Positions 8,638 through 18,604 are shown, counted from the first letter of the stretch. The stretch is DNA of 64,000 bases from an uncultured Barnesiella sp. (GCA_944320015.1 CALUFO010000001.1:124001-188000), one strand, 5' to 3'. Program-made: numbers and translations. Notes: generated from the letters alone by a model not told the origin.

Positions 8638-10854
8638 CTAATTTTTTACTTGGATTTTTGCGGTGGCCTGTATCGCTTTCGACGATGAAGCGACGTGGAG
8701 CGAGTAACTGTCGTTTTCCAATTTCCAATCGGCAGTTTGCTCGTCATAGAAAGCGAACGACCGAACCGGTATTTCTATTTCCACGACTTGTTCTTCTCCG
8801 GCTTGCAGGAAGACTTTTTTAAATCCTTTGAGTTCCTTGACCGGGCGCAACACACTGGGCTTTTTCTGGCTCATATATATCTGTACGGTTTCGGCTCCGG
8901 GCGTGTCGCCTGTATTTTTCAGGGTAAACGAAATCTTTACAGACTCGTCGGCACGGTATGTTTTTTTGTCGGTTCGAGCCTTCCCATATTGGAATGTCGT
9001 GTATGAGAGCCCGTATCCGAAGGGGAACAGCGGATCTATTTTTTTTGTGTCGTGCCAGCGATACCCCACCAGAATATCATCTTTGTAATATTGCATGCCG
9101 TTTACACCCGGGTAGGATTCTGCCCCGAAATAGTGGGCGCTGTTGTCTTCCAGTTTTACCGGAATGGAGAACGGCAATTTCCCCGAAGGATTCGCTTCGC
9201 CACAGATGATATTGGCGGTAGCCGTACCGGCTTGGGAACCCAAATACCACGATTGCATGAGCCCGTCGATTTGCGATAGCCACGGCATGCTCACGGCATT
9301 GCCGCTAATCAGTATGACACCGGTATTGGGGTTCACTTGAATGATTTTCTCGATCAACTCGTTTTGTCCGAAAGGCAGGTCCATGCTCCGGCGGTCATCG
9401 CCCTCGCAATCTTGTTGAAAGTTTTTGTTGAGGCCTCCGAAGAACAGGACTACATCGGCTTCGCGGGCCACTTTCAAGGCTTCTTGCACAAGCGAGTCGG
9501 CGTCGAGTCCCGAGGGTAGCTCGTTACTGTAATTTGGTTCGCCCGAAGCATAGCCCAGTGTAAACAAGATATGCTCTTTACCGTATTTTTCGATCATGCC
9601 CTCCAACGGAGAGATTTCTTTTTGTGGCTTCAACTCGGAGGAACCGCCACCGAGGCTCAACTGTTTGACCGCATTCTCGCCAATGACGGCGATTTTTTGG
9701 TAGCGGCCTTTCTCGATAGGGAAGAAATGGTTTTCGTTTTTCAGCAGCACAATACCCTCCTCGGCTATTTTGCGGGCAATTTCGGCGTGTTCGGGGGTAA
9801 GTTTACACCCGTAGGGACGGTTTCGGTTCATACTGGTGCGGAAGGTTAGACGCAACACCCGGCGCACTTTCTCGTCCAAAAGCGATTCGGGCAGCTCCCC
9901 GCTCTCTATCTTTTTCAAGAACGGTTGAGCCAGATAATAATCGTCGTAGGCCGAACTCAATCCCCAAGTCAATCCGTTTGTCCAAGAGCCCATTTCGAGA
10001 TCGAGTCCGTAGCGCGCCGCCTCATCGGTATCGTGAGCCGAGCCCCAGTCGGTCATCATAACCCCGTCGAAGCCCCAATCTTTTTTTAGGATTTGGTTGA
10101 TGAGCAGGTCGTTGTGGCTGCAATACTGGCCGCGGAATTTGTTGTATGAACCCATCACTGTCCATACTCCACCTTCCTGTACCCCCGCCTTGAATGCCGG
10201 CAGATAGATTTCATATAAAGCCCGGTCGCTCACCTCGACATTGATTTTGTCGCGGTCTTTTTCCTGATTGTTCAAGGCAAAGTGTTTCAAGCAGGCGGCG
10301 ACACCGTTTTGTTGCATACCCTTTACATAAGGGACAACCATGCGGGACGACAGGTAGGGGTCTTCGCCCATATATTCAAAGTTGCGTCCACTCAGCGGCG
10401 TGCGGTAGATATTGACCCCCGGCCCGAGTATGACGTCTTTTTCCCGATAGCGGGCTTCTTGGCCTATGGCGTTGCCATATTTGAATGCCAATTCGGGGTT
10501 GAACGTGGCCGCCAGACAGGTCAGAGCCGGATATGCCGTACAAGAATCGTTGGTCCAGTCGGCATGCTCCCAATTGTCCCATACAAATTCCATGCGCACG
10601 CCGTGGGGGCCGTCGCTCATCCACAATTCGGGAATACCCAGCCTCGGGCAGCCGGGTGAACTGAATTTGGATTGGGCATGTATGATGGCGATTTTTTCCT
10701 TTAAGGTCATGCGCGACAAGGCATCTTCGACACGAACCTCGATGGGTTGATTGTCGTCCAGATAGGGCGGCGTAGGTTCTTGTGCCATCACTTGCGCTGT
10801 CATGGCCAGCAGAACAGCCGAAAGAGTGTTGATTCTTAAAAATGAGTGCTTCAT
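8638..10854 (-). CDS. Glycoside hydrolase family 3 beta-glucosidase (second copy)
   Basis: 738 residues, GH3 architecture: N-terminal barrel with nucleophile Asp269 in MMTDWGSAHD, alpha/beta domain (GENAVKQLSLGGGSSELKP), then a fibronectin-III-like domain (about 625-735). The signal peptide ends QVMAQ and has no lipobox, so it is probably soluble periplasmic, unlike the lipoprotein GH3 at the end of the same operon. The two enzymes differ strongly in sequence, suggesting different linkage or chain-length preference. The enzyme would release glucose from imported oligosaccharides. The gene follows the FAD oxidoreductase by 42 bases. Confidence 0.92.
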   Translation of the reverse strand: MKHSFLRINTLSAVLLAMTAQVMAQEPTPPYLDDNQPIEVRVEDALSRMTLKEKIAIIHAQSKFSSPGCPRLGIPELWMSDGPHGVRMEFVWDNWEHADWTNDSCTAYPALTCLAATFNPELAFKYGNAIGQEARYREKDVILGPGVNIYRTPLSGRNFEYMGEDPYLSSRMVVPYVKGMQQNGVAACLKHFALNNQEKDRDKINVEVSDRALYEIYLPAFKAGVQEGGVWTVMGSYNKFRGQYCSHNDLLINQILKKDWGFDGVMMTDWGSAHDTDEAARYGLDLEMGSWTNGLTWGLSSAYDDYYLAQPFLKKIESGELPESLLDEKVRRVLRLTFRTSMNRNRPYGCKLTPEHAEIARKIAEEGIVLLKNENHFFPIEKGRYQKIAVIGENAVKQLSLGGGSSELKPQKEISPLEGMIEKYGKEHILFTLGYASGEPNYSNELPSGLDADSLVQEALKVAREADVVLFFGGLNKNFQQDCEGDDRRSMDLPFGQNELIEKIIQVNPNTGVILISGNAVSMPWLSQIDGLMQSWYLGSQAGTATANIICGEANPSGKLPFSIPVKLEDNSAHYFGAESYPGVNGMQYYKDDILVGYRWHDTKKIDPLFPFGYGLSYTTFQYGKARTDKKTYRADESVKISFTLKNTGDTPGAETVQIYMSQKKPSVLRPVKELKGFKKVFLQAGEEQVVEIEIPVRSFAFYDEQTADWKLENDSYSLHVASSSKAIQATAKIQVKN

Positions 10855-10896
10855 AATGATTTTTAGTGAAAAATAGGTTTATCGACACAGACGATA

Positions 10897-12294
10897 TTAT
10901 TTGAAATATTGTCCCTCTTCCCGCAGCCGTTTGCGCAGGAAATCGACATCTATATTGTGAACATCGTTTTTGGACTGCTTGATAGCCAATGCCGCGGCCA
11001 GACCGGCAGCCTCGCCGGTGACCAGCGAAGGGGGCATGACACGCAAACTGCCCAGCGCCTCCTCGTCGGTCGAGATGCAGCGTCCCGCCGTCAGCAAGTT
11101 TTTTATGCCTTTGGGGGTAAGTATCCGGTAGGGGATACCGTGCGACTCGCCTCGTCCGTAATGCTTGGCTTCGTAGCCTTTGATGTGTATATCCACGAAG
11201 TAGCAATTCCGGCCAATCTCGTCGTCGAAGCTCTTGCGGTCCAACCAATCTTGAATCGTAAACACATAGTCGCCCTCGATGCGTCGGCTTTCGCGTATTC
11301 CCAATAGCGAAGCGGTCTTGACGATAAATGCGTTCCCATATACTTGCGGCTGGTAATCTTTGAGCATGCGCAGGTATTCGGCGGCCACCTTTCTCCCTTG
11401 CATCATGGCGTCCGATATTTGCCACGGGTCGGTCGAGTTGGTCATGGCGATATGCCCCGCATTGAATTGCACCACACTCGGCCCGATGAGGTTGTTGCAG
11501 CTATGTTGGTCTATCAACGGGTATTTGCCCGATTTCAAAGCGTCGTGAATGGGGCTATCCTTGTTTTCCCAATAAAGGTTGGGATTTGTCGTGTAACCGT
11601 ATGAATCGACATTGGCCACCGAGAAACAGAGGGTGGAGAGCTGCACTTGGTCACTGTTGTTGCCCATGAAATAGTTGGCTCCGGCCCATACCGAGAGGTC
11701 TCCGTCGCCGGTACAGTCGACGAATACTTTGGCTTTGAATGCCGAAAGCCCGTTTTTATTGGCGACGATAATGGCCTCGATTGTGTCGTCCGATGCCATT
11801 TCCACATCGGCCAAGCGGGAGAAAAACAATACCTTCGCACCCGATGAGCAGACCATATCGTCATAGACGGTCATGAGTTGCTCGGGGTTGATAGATACCC
11901 AGTCCAGTTTATCGGCCGGTTCGTGGGGCACCCCTTTTTTAGCGGCGCGGAAAACCTTCTCGGCCAATCCCCGATAGATGATTTTTTCTCCGTCGGAGAA
12001 GGGGCACCAAGCGGGAATCATTCCGGTAGTACCCATGCCGCCCAGTTGGCCTGTCGCTTCGATGAGCAAGGTTTTGGCTCCTTCACGGGCGGCGGCGGTA
12101 GCTGCGGTGCAGCCGGCGGGGCCGCCACCTACCACAATCACGTCCCATTGGCTGTCGATTGCGATTTTTTGGTTCTTGATCGAGAGGGTAGGCTGTTTCT
12201 CCCCAGCCTGTAAAAACGAGGGTACAGAAGTGGCCGCTAAAAGCATGCCGCTTTTTTTAATGAAATCTCGTCGGTTTATATTCGTGGGTTTCAT
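10897..12294 (-). CDS. Tat-exported FAD-dependent oxidoreductase (FAD_oxidored family)
   Basis: 465 residues from the chosen start at 12294, which has AAAGGA just upstream; an ATG at 12342 would overlap the GH26-like gene and adds a non-conserved leader. The N-terminus NRRDFIKKSGMLLAA is a twin-arginine signal. A Rossmann motif VIVVGGGPAGCTAATAA follows at about 50-66, then IEATGQLGGMGTTGM and a C-terminal NLLTAGRCISTDEEALGSLR, typical of the FAD_oxidored family. It would fold with FAD in the cytoplasm and then be exported; tatA and tatC lie elsewhere in this window. Its place inside a PUL suggests oxidation of a sugar or sugar derivative, but no substrate can be named. Confidence 0.85.
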   Translation of the reverse strand: MKPTNINRRDFIKKSGMLLAATSVPSFLQAGEKQPTLSIKNQKIAIDSQWDVIVVGGGPAGCTAATAAAREGAKTLLIEATGQLGGMGTTGMIPAWCPFSDGEKIIYRGLAEKVFRAAKKGVPHEPADKLDWVSINPEQLMTVYDDMVCSSGAKVLFFSRLADVEMASDDTIEAIIVANKNGLSAFKAKVFVDCTGDGDLSVWAGANYFMGNNSDQVQLSTLCFSVANVDSYGYTTNPNLYWENKDSPIHDALKSGKYPLIDQHSCNNLIGPSVVQFNAGHIAMTNSTDPWQISDAMMQGRKVAAEYLRMLKDYQPQVYGNAFIVKTASLLGIRESRRIEGDYVFTIQDWLDRKSFDDEIGRNCYFVDIHIKGYEAKHYGRGESHGIPYRILTPKGIKNLLTAGRCISTDEEALGSLRVMPPSLVTGEAAGLAAALAIKQSKNDVHNIDVDFLRKRLREEGQYFK

Positions 12295-12320
12295 AGTCCT
12301 TTTGTGTGTTGTCGTGAATG

Positions 12321-13454
12321 TTATTTTTTGATGTCGTCGCAAGTGAGAATGTCGGGATAAGAGACAAAGCGAATGAAATCTTCACTGGCCGGATGTCCCG
12401 GGACCGGTATGAAATAGTGCTTTTCTTGGTTCCATGCGTTTTTTTCAAACAGCACGAACGACAGTTTGTATTGTGAAATGACAGGATAGAGATACTTCGA
12501 AAAGAAATCGGATATCTTTATCCCTTCCAGCCCGGTCGAAGTGACGGCGGCTATTTTTTTATTTCTCGCTGCAAATTGAGTAACGGAAGCGATGCCCTCG
12601 TTGAGCTCTTGTATAAATTCGCGTCCGTTGCAACCGTCGTCTTGTAATAGGTGCGAATTGATGCCGATAATATCCACAAAATCGTTGCCGGGGTAGTATG
12701 CCGGCAATATGTCGGCCGGGTCATTGCTGTAAACCGAGTAGGCGTATAATAGGTTGTGCACGCCTTTCTCGTTTTGTAAATAGTTGACGGTCAGTTTCCA
12801 AAGATTCTTGAAGTCACTGGCCGAGCATTGAGTGGTGCTCCACCACAGAGCGGAGTCGGAGTCGTGGCCGTGGAATGGCTGGAATATTACCGGAATCGGT
12901 TTTCCCGCCTCGTCTTTCAGGTTGCCCAGAAACTGGGCAACCTTGTCCAACGAAGCAAGAAATTTCTTTTGAACCGAATCATTTTCGATAACCTGTTTGA
13001 CCGCGTTTTGTGTACTGCAATCACTGGCGGTTTTCCCTGTAACGGGGTTGCTCGCATGCCAAGTGAATACCGATATACCGCCCCATTGTTCCACCTTGCG
13101 CACATAGTTTGCGAGGGTCGTAAATGGAATCGAGTCGCAGTTGGCCAAATTCCCTTTTTCTATGTCGCCGATGTCCCAGCCGAATACGGCCGGATAATCG
13201 CCGCACACCGATTTTACATCGGAGCGCCCCTCGTCCAAGAACCAGTTGTTGCCATAGGCCAAGGCGTCTTGATGCCCGAGCATAGTACCTCGCTCTAAGT
13301 TCTCTTGCAGTTTGAGGTATAGCTCCACGGTTTCGGCCGAGGCTTTCTTGTCGGATAAGGCAAGGGCGTTCTCGTCTATTTTGTGGCTCGAAGCGCACGA
13401 AATAGAGAGTGTCACGGTGAGGACAAATAGAAACTTGGTTGCGTAATTTCCCAT
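12321..13454 (-). CDS. GH26-like lipoprotein lacking both catalytic glutamates
   Basis: 377 residues with a lipoprotein signal (TLSISC). The fold is clearly GH26: MLGHQDALAYG, AVFGWDIGDIE, ISVFTWHASNPVTG, NLLYAYSVYSND. In active GH26 enzymes the acid/base motif reads like RPFHE; here it is QPFHG, with Gly196 in place of Glu. The nucleophile motif usually reads TETG; here it is TSTG, with Ser306 in place of Glu. The aromatic WFWW platform is also altered (SALWW). I infer a non-catalytic protein. It directly follows susD, the usual position of a surface glycan-binding lipoprotein, so glycan binding is the likeliest role. No stop or frameshift is present. Confidence 0.85.
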   Translation of the reverse strand: MGNYATKFLFVLTVTLSISCASSHKIDENALALSDKKASAETVELYLKLQENLERGTMLGHQDALAYGNNWFLDEGRSDVKSVCGDYPAVFGWDIGDIEKGNLANCDSIPFTTLANYVRKVEQWGGISVFTWHASNPVTGKTASDCSTQNAVKQVIENDSVQKKFLASLDKVAQFLGNLKDEAGKPIPVIFQPFHGHDSDSALWWSTTQCSASDFKNLWKLTVNYLQNEKGVHNLLYAYSVYSNDPADILPAYYPGNDFVDIIGINSHLLQDDGCNGREFIQELNEGIASVTQFAARNKKIAAVTSTGLEGIKISDFFSKYLYPVISQYKLSFVLFEKNAWNQEKHYFIPVPGHPASEDFIRFVSYPDILTCDDIKK

Positions 13455-13501
13455 TTCCTTTTAGGTTCGGTATGACGACAATATGCGGTTGACAGGAGTT
13501 A

Positions 13502-15178
13502 TCAATTCAGATAGATGTCTCCGCCTTCCCAGCCGGCGTTTTGAGTCAGCACGCCACCCGACAAGTCGATTTGAGTTTGCGGGATAGGCAGGAATCCGCC
13601 GGTCTCTTTACGGAATGTAATCGATTTTGTCTCGGCATTGGCTTGGCCACGGCGGTTGTAGGTTACGATACCGGTTTGGTTGATGGTAATCAGGTCCTCG
13701 TCGTGCCAGCGCAACAAGTCGTAGTAACGCACGCCCTCAAAGGCCAGCTCGAAACGGCGTTCGGCTTTGATATTTTCGAGGGTGACAGGCACCGATGCCA
13801 GTCCTACACGGTTTCTTACCCGGTCGAGATATTGTTGGGCGTTGGGCGCTCCAAGCTCGGCAGCCATCAGCAATACATCGGAGAAACGTATAAGAATCAA
13901 GTCTTGAATGTTGTCGCGTTGGTAATCGGTACCGGTCATGCTGTACAATTCGTGGCTGAAATTATATACGTCGGTTTTCGTCTCGTCGGTCCACACGTTT
14001 ATGGGAATGTATTTCTTTTGCCAATAGCAAGTGAGGTCCTGTTGGTTGCCGCCACCGAAATCGAAATCTGCGACTTCGTCGGTATTTCTTGCATCGAGAA
14101 CCGAGGCGTCGCGGCGCAGGTCGTTGGGATCCCAGTCTTCATAGATTTTGGGATTGACCGTACCCATACCCCAGCCTTGTCCGAAGGGGAATGTTTTGGT
14201 GTAGTTTTGGTTGCGGAAACCCGAGTAGAGGCATATTTGGTTGCTCTTTTGTTGAGGCGAGTTCCAGTCATTGGCCAGAGCCGAGTATTTAATGGAGAAC
14301 ACCGTCTCTTTGCTGCCGTCGCCCACCCATTCGAGGTTGTTGTCGGCCGTGTATTTGTAATCTTTCACATAGGAGTAGGCCCACAGGTTGCGGAAGTCCT
14401 CCACTAAGTCGTGGCCACTGTTTTCGATACAGTCGACAATCCAAGTGACTACTTGGTCTTTGGTCACTTGGCCTCCGTCGTTCAAGGGCAGAGCGTCGGT
14501 TCTGTAATATCCTGTGTAGAACAGGAATACACGAGCCATCAAGGCTTCGGCCGCCCACTTGGTTACCCGTCCGAGGTCTTTGGCGCGGTCTATGTCTTGG
14601 AATTTTACACTGGGCAACAACTCGATGGAGGTTTTCAAGTCCGAGGCGATTTGGGCATAGATCTCGGAAGCCGGCGATTTGGGTATGTTGACCGGCTCGG
14701 GATCGATCATCAAAGGCACTTCGCCAAACATGCGGACAAGGTCGAAGTAGAAATAAGCCCGCAAGAAATGAGCCTCGCCGAGGATTTTGTTTTTCGACTC
14801 CTCGCTGTTCCATTCCACATCGTCCAAGCTGGACAACAGGTAGTTGCTGCGATACACCCCGAAGTACATGGCGCGCCACGGGTTGTTGAATGTGTCGTCG
14901 CCGTCTTTCTTGAACTGGTCTATGGCTTTGCAGCTTTTGTCGTCGGTGCCACCGCCGCCCAAGCGGTCGTCCGACATCAGTTCGGAAACGAAGAAGAGGC
15001 TTCCGAGCGGCTCGGGACGACCCAGAATAGAATATACACCCGTCAGCAGTTGCGAGACATCGGCTTCGGTTTGCGGGAAGTTGCTCGAGTCTTTTTTGGT
15101 TTTGTTGCTCGAGTCGAGAAAATCTTCACAACTGGTGAGCAACATGGCACCGATTATAAAATACAATATCTTTTTCAT
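13502..15178 (-). CDS. SusD/RagB family glycan-binding outer-membrane lipoprotein
   Basis: 558 residues. Lipoprotein signal with lipobox LLTSCEDF at residues 14-21, then SusD features: SQLLTGVYSILG near the N-terminus, the helical TPR-like core (ILGEAHFLRAYFYFDLVRMFGEVPL split over residues about 132-156) and the C-terminal RRFELAFEGVRYYDLLRW block. It caps the SusC channel on the cell surface and captures glycan. The gene lies 44 bases downstream of susC, as is normal for this pair. Confidence 0.95.
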   Translation of the reverse strand: MKKILYFIIGAMLLTSCEDFLDSSNKTKKDSSNFPQTEADVSQLLTGVYSILGRPEPLGSLFFVSELMSDDRLGGGGTDDKSCKAIDQFKKDGDDTFNNPWRAMYFGVYRSNYLLSSLDDVEWNSEESKNKILGEAHFLRAYFYFDLVRMFGEVPLMIDPEPVNIPKSPASEIYAQIASDLKTSIELLPSVKFQDIDRAKDLGRVTKWAAEALMARVFLFYTGYYRTDALPLNDGGQVTKDQVVTWIVDCIENSGHDLVEDFRNLWAYSYVKDYKYTADNNLEWVGDGSKETVFSIKYSALANDWNSPQQKSNQICLYSGFRNQNYTKTFPFGQGWGMGTVNPKIYEDWDPNDLRRDASVLDARNTDEVADFDFGGGNQQDLTCYWQKKYIPINVWTDETKTDVYNFSHELYSMTGTDYQRDNIQDLILIRFSDVLLMAAELGAPNAQQYLDRVRNRVGLASVPVTLENIKAERRFELAFEGVRYYDLLRWHDEDLITINQTGIVTYNRRGQANAETKSITFRKETGGFLPIPQTQIDLSGGVLTQNAGWEGGDIYLN

Positions 15179-15222
15179 ATCGTTGATTCTTTTTGCAGAT
15201 TAAACGTGTTTTGAAATTTGAA

Positions 15223-18200
15223 TTAGAATTTGAGGTTGACGCCAAACATATAGGTGCGGGCTCCGGGGTAGTAACCGAGGTCGATACCCGAGGTCCAATC
15301 GTCGCCGCCTCCATAGCCGATTTCGGGGTCCATGCCCGAGTAGTTGGTGAAGGTGAAGAGATTTTGCACGCTTGCATACAGGCGCAGTTGCGAGATATAT
15401 TTCGACTTGAACAAGCGGGTGAAATCATATCCCAGCGTGACATTGCTGATGCGGAAGTAGTCGCCGTCCTCGATATACAAATCCGATACATAGCCATAGT
15501 TGATGGCGCTTCCGTCGATTGCGGGCAACCGGTTGGAAGTTCCCTCTCCATGCCAGCGGCCTAAGATTTCGGTCGTATAGTTGTCGAAGGTGGTATTGGT
15601 ATTGTTGCGGTACGATTTGGCAATTTGGTTGCCGGCTACTCCGTAACCTGTAACTGCGAAGTCAAATCCTTTGTATCCCAATGTGATGGAGAGTCCGTAG
15701 GTTACATCGGGGTGCGGGTCGCCGATAAAGGTCTTATCGCCGTCATCGATAACGCCGTTGTTGTTCAAATCCTTGAAAATCACGTCGCCGGGTTGAGCGT
15801 CGGGCATGATTTTTTGAGTGGCTCCAGTCTCGGGATCGGTCCAGATGTATGCGTCTATCTGCTCTTGATTCTGGAAGATACCGTCGGTCTTGTAACCGTG
15901 GAAGAAACCCAACGGTTGTCCCACTTCGGCGCGTGCCAGATAAGTGGTGTTGTGGGTCAATATGTTTGAAGTACCGTTGATGAATCCTTGGTCATTGTCG
16001 ATGCTGAGTACTTCGTTGCGGTTGTACGACATGTTGCCTTTGATGCTGTAACTGAAATCGCCTACGTTGTCGGTCCAGTCCAAACTGATTTCAACACCGG
16101 TATTTCTGATGTCACCGCCGTTGATATAGGGAGCCGCTGTACCCCAAATACCCAATCCTGTGGGTTGAACGAGCCAGCCAAGTGTCAGTTTTTCATACCA
16201 GTCGAACGAGAATCCCAATCGGCTTTGGAAGAAGCGGGTATCCAATCCGATGTCGGTTTGGCGGGAAGTTTCCCAAGTCAGGTCGGGATTGGCGATTCTG
16301 TCGGCATATGCGCCGATGGCATATTGCGATTTGTCTTCGCCGAAGTAATAGATAGCGGCATTGGTTGCGCCGCCGATGGCGATTGTTTCGAGATAGGCGA
16401 GACGGCTTATGTTGCAGTTACCGTTTTCACCCCAGCTGGCACGGATTTTCAATTGGTCCATGAAATTGACATTCTCTTTGAAGAAGTTCTCTTCGTGGAT
16501 ATTCCAACCGGCCGATACCGAGGGGAAATAGCCCCAGCGGTGTCCACGGGCAAAGTTGGACGAACCGTCGGCGCGCATGGTCACGCTGGCCATGTACTTG
16601 CCGGCATAGTCGTAATTGACACGGCCGAAGAATGAGACGAGACCACCGTCGTCCCATGGCGAGCCGGTCACTGTGGTTGTCCCGCTGGCTACGGTTTTCA
16701 CATTGTTCAGATAGGCAAATTCAAAAGAGTTAAATTCCGAGCCTCTGTTCGAACCTCCCAAGTTCTCGCCGAAGCCCCAGCGCTCGAGCGAGTTACCTAC
16801 CAAAGCGGTGAACTTGTGGTCGCCCAGTTTGAAATCATACGATACCGTGTTGTCCCAACTCCATTGCAATCCGTTCCACGAACTTTGAGTCACTTTGTCG
16901 AGGTCTTCGAAGGTCACAGAGTTGAGGTAATGCACCGGAACATATTCCCGGCTGGTGCCGCCGTTGTAGGCATAGCCGAAGGTCGAGCGCCATTTCAAGT
17001 TTTTAATCGGCTCGAATATCAGGTAGAGGCTACCGCGAATCGAGTAGTTTTTGCTGTTCACGCGCGAACGCAGGTAATCCATTTGTGCAATCGGGTTGAC
17101 CGACTGATAATCGAGGCCTTCGAGGGGTTTGTGATAATCTCCGGTTTCGTCGTCATAGACGGGGAGCAACGGGTTTCCGGCCAAGGCGCTACGCACGTCG
17201 TTCCAATAGAGGTTTCCGGTTCCCATACCCAGGCCCGTGCTGCTTGTGTGACCGGCGGTCAAGGTTTCACCGAAGGTAAGTATGTTGCGATCGCCGTTGC
17301 GGATAATGTTGTGTTCCGAGTTCAACCGCAGGGTGTAGCGTTCATACATCTGTTTTATCTCAGGCTCTTCCAAACCGATGACCGGTTCTTGCGAGGTGTA
17401 GGAGAACCCAAACGAGAAAGTAGAAATATCACCGCCGCTGGTCACATTCACGGCGTGTCCCATTTGAGGGGCGTTCTCGAGAGTCATTTCTTTCAGCCAG
17501 TTGGTCCCTTTGAAAGTACCGTTGTCGACACCTTCCAGAATGCTTCCCGGGATACGGTCGGCGAAATATTGGCGGTCATAGCCGGCTTCGTTCAGGATTT
17601 CCAGATATTGCTCGGCGTTGAGCGGAGTGGCTGTTTTGGCCAAATTCTGGAACCCGATGTAGCCGTCGTATTGGATAGAGGCTTTTCCCTTTTTCCCTTG
17701 TTTGGTCGTAATCAAGATTACACCGTTGGCGGCGCGGGCACCGTAGATGGCGGCCGAAGCGGCGTCTTTCAATACATCGACCGACTCGATGTCCGAGGGG
17801 TTCAGCATGCCGATGTCGCCGTTGGGTACACCGTCTATAATATAAAGAGGTGCCGAGTTGCCGATTGTTCCGAGACCACGAATCGTCACCTTGAATCCTT
17901 CGCCCGGTTTACCGCTTTGCTTGGTAATGTTCACACCGGGAGTCTGGCTTTGCAAGGCTCCGAGGGCATTCACTGTGTTCAGCTTGGCGATGTCGTCGCC
18001 TTTGACCTGCACGGTAGCGCCTGTGATCAATTTCTTCTGTTGTACACCGTAACCGATAGCCACAAACTCATCGAGCATGTTGACGGCTTCTTGCAGTTCG
18101 ATGTCTAAAAACGTTTGGTCCTTTACATTTATCGACCGGGTCTCATATCCCAAGTAGGATACTTGCAGGGTCGCATTGGGCGCTACTTTGATGGAGAAGC

Positions 18201-18411
18201 GGCCTTCGGTGTCGGTAATGGTTCCATTGGTCGTTCCTTTTTCTGCAATGCTGGCTCCAATTAGCGGTTCTCCTGCCGAAGTGACAACACCCGAAATGGT
18301 TCTCGACTGGGCAAATACAGAACTGCTGCAAGCCACGAAAAGCAACAAAAAGACAAGAAAACGTTTCGTTTTGTTTCTTGTGTGCCTTTTGGTTAGAATC
18401 TCTTTTTCCAT
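15223..18411 (-). CDS. SusC/RagA family TonB-linked outer-membrane transporter
   Basis: 1062 residues. Signal peptide to about residue 36 (SSSVFAQ), carboxypeptidase-regulatory-like domain (about 38-115, ISGVVTSAGEPLIGASI), TonB-dependent plug (about 115-230, VAIGYGVQQKKLITGAT; DVLKDAASAAIYGARAANGV) and a 22-strand-type barrel ending in aromatic YMFGVNLKF. It imports oligosaccharides with its SusD partner using TonB energy. It is the first gene of the PUL operon; a -7 box (18498-18505) and a paired half-site operator (18573-18604) lie upstream, facing the divergent regulator gene. Confidence 0.96.
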   Translation of the reverse strand: MEKEILTKRHTRNKTKRFLVFLLLFVACSSSVFAQSRTISGVVTSAGEPLIGASIAEKGTTNGTITDTEGRFSIKVAPNATLQVSYLGYETRSINVKDQTFLDIELQEAVNMLDEFVAIGYGVQQKKLITGATVQVKGDDIAKLNTVNALGALQSQTPGVNITKQSGKPGEGFKVTIRGLGTIGNSAPLYIIDGVPNGDIGMLNPSDIESVDVLKDAASAAIYGARAANGVILITTKQGKKGKASIQYDGYIGFQNLAKTATPLNAEQYLEILNEAGYDRQYFADRIPGSILEGVDNGTFKGTNWLKEMTLENAPQMGHAVNVTSGGDISTFSFGFSYTSQEPVIGLEEPEIKQMYERYTLRLNSEHNIIRNGDRNILTFGETLTAGHTSSTGLGMGTGNLYWNDVRSALAGNPLLPVYDDETGDYHKPLEGLDYQSVNPIAQMDYLRSRVNSKNYSIRGSLYLIFEPIKNLKWRSTFGYAYNGGTSREYVPVHYLNSVTFEDLDKVTQSSWNGLQWSWDNTVSYDFKLGDHKFTALVGNSLERWGFGENLGGSNRGSEFNSFEFAYLNNVKTVASGTTTVTGSPWDDGGLVSFFGRVNYDYAGKYMASVTMRADGSSNFARGHRWGYFPSVSAGWNIHEENFFKENVNFMDQLKIRASWGENGNCNISRLAYLETIAIGGATNAAIYYFGEDKSQYAIGAYADRIANPDLTWETSRQTDIGLDTRFFQSRLGFSFDWYEKLTLGWLVQPTGLGIWGTAAPYINGGDIRNTGVEISLDWTDNVGDFSYSIKGNMSYNRNEVLSIDNDQGFINGTSNILTHNTTYLARAEVGQPLGFFHGYKTDGIFQNQEQIDAYIWTDPETGATQKIMPDAQPGDVIFKDLNNNGVIDDGDKTFIGDPHPDVTYGLSITLGYKGFDFAVTGYGVAGNQIAKSYRNNTNTTFDNYTTEILGRWHGEGTSNRLPAIDGSAINYGYVSDLYIEDGDYFRISNVTLGYDFTRLFKSKYISQLRLYASVQNLFTFTNYSGMDPEIGYGGGDDWTSGIDLGYYPGARTYMFGVNLKF

Positions 18412-18497
18412 GATTAGATTGTGTGTAATAATTATTTTTGTTTTTGCACTGTTATTTTATTTTTCTTGCGATTGAAATTCCGGGAAATTTCGTATGT

Positions 18498-18505
18498 CAA
18501 AAATA
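18498..18505 (-). promoter_or_regulatory. -7 box of the susC operon promoter
   Basis: Minus-strand TATTTTTG fits TAnnTTTG, about 86 bases before the susC start. No good -33 box is seen, which suits an activator-dependent promoter. Confidence 0.5.
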
Positions 18506-18572
18506 GTCGCTTATTCTCTTTATGGCTTGCACATATACCTATTACTATTTTCGTATCGGGACGAGCGTTTGT

Positions 18573-18604
18573 AAAAATGTAGCGAAGAGTTAAAGATTTG
18601 TAGC
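18573..18604 (-). promoter_or_regulatory. Candidate operator for the PUL regulator (susC side)
   Basis: Read on the minus strand, two direct half-sites, GCTACAAAT (from 18604) and GCTACATTT (from 18583), start exactly 21 bases apart. Similar 21-bp pairs lie upstream of the GH16 gene at 22943 and the gene at 24105. AraC-type domains often bind direct repeats two helical turns apart. Assignment to the adjacent regulator is inference. Confidence 0.5.

Noticed and set aside
12295..12342. Upstream ATG for the FAD oxidoreductase
   Set aside because: It would overlap the previous gene and put a charged leader before the twin-arginine signal; 12294 has a good ribosome-binding site.
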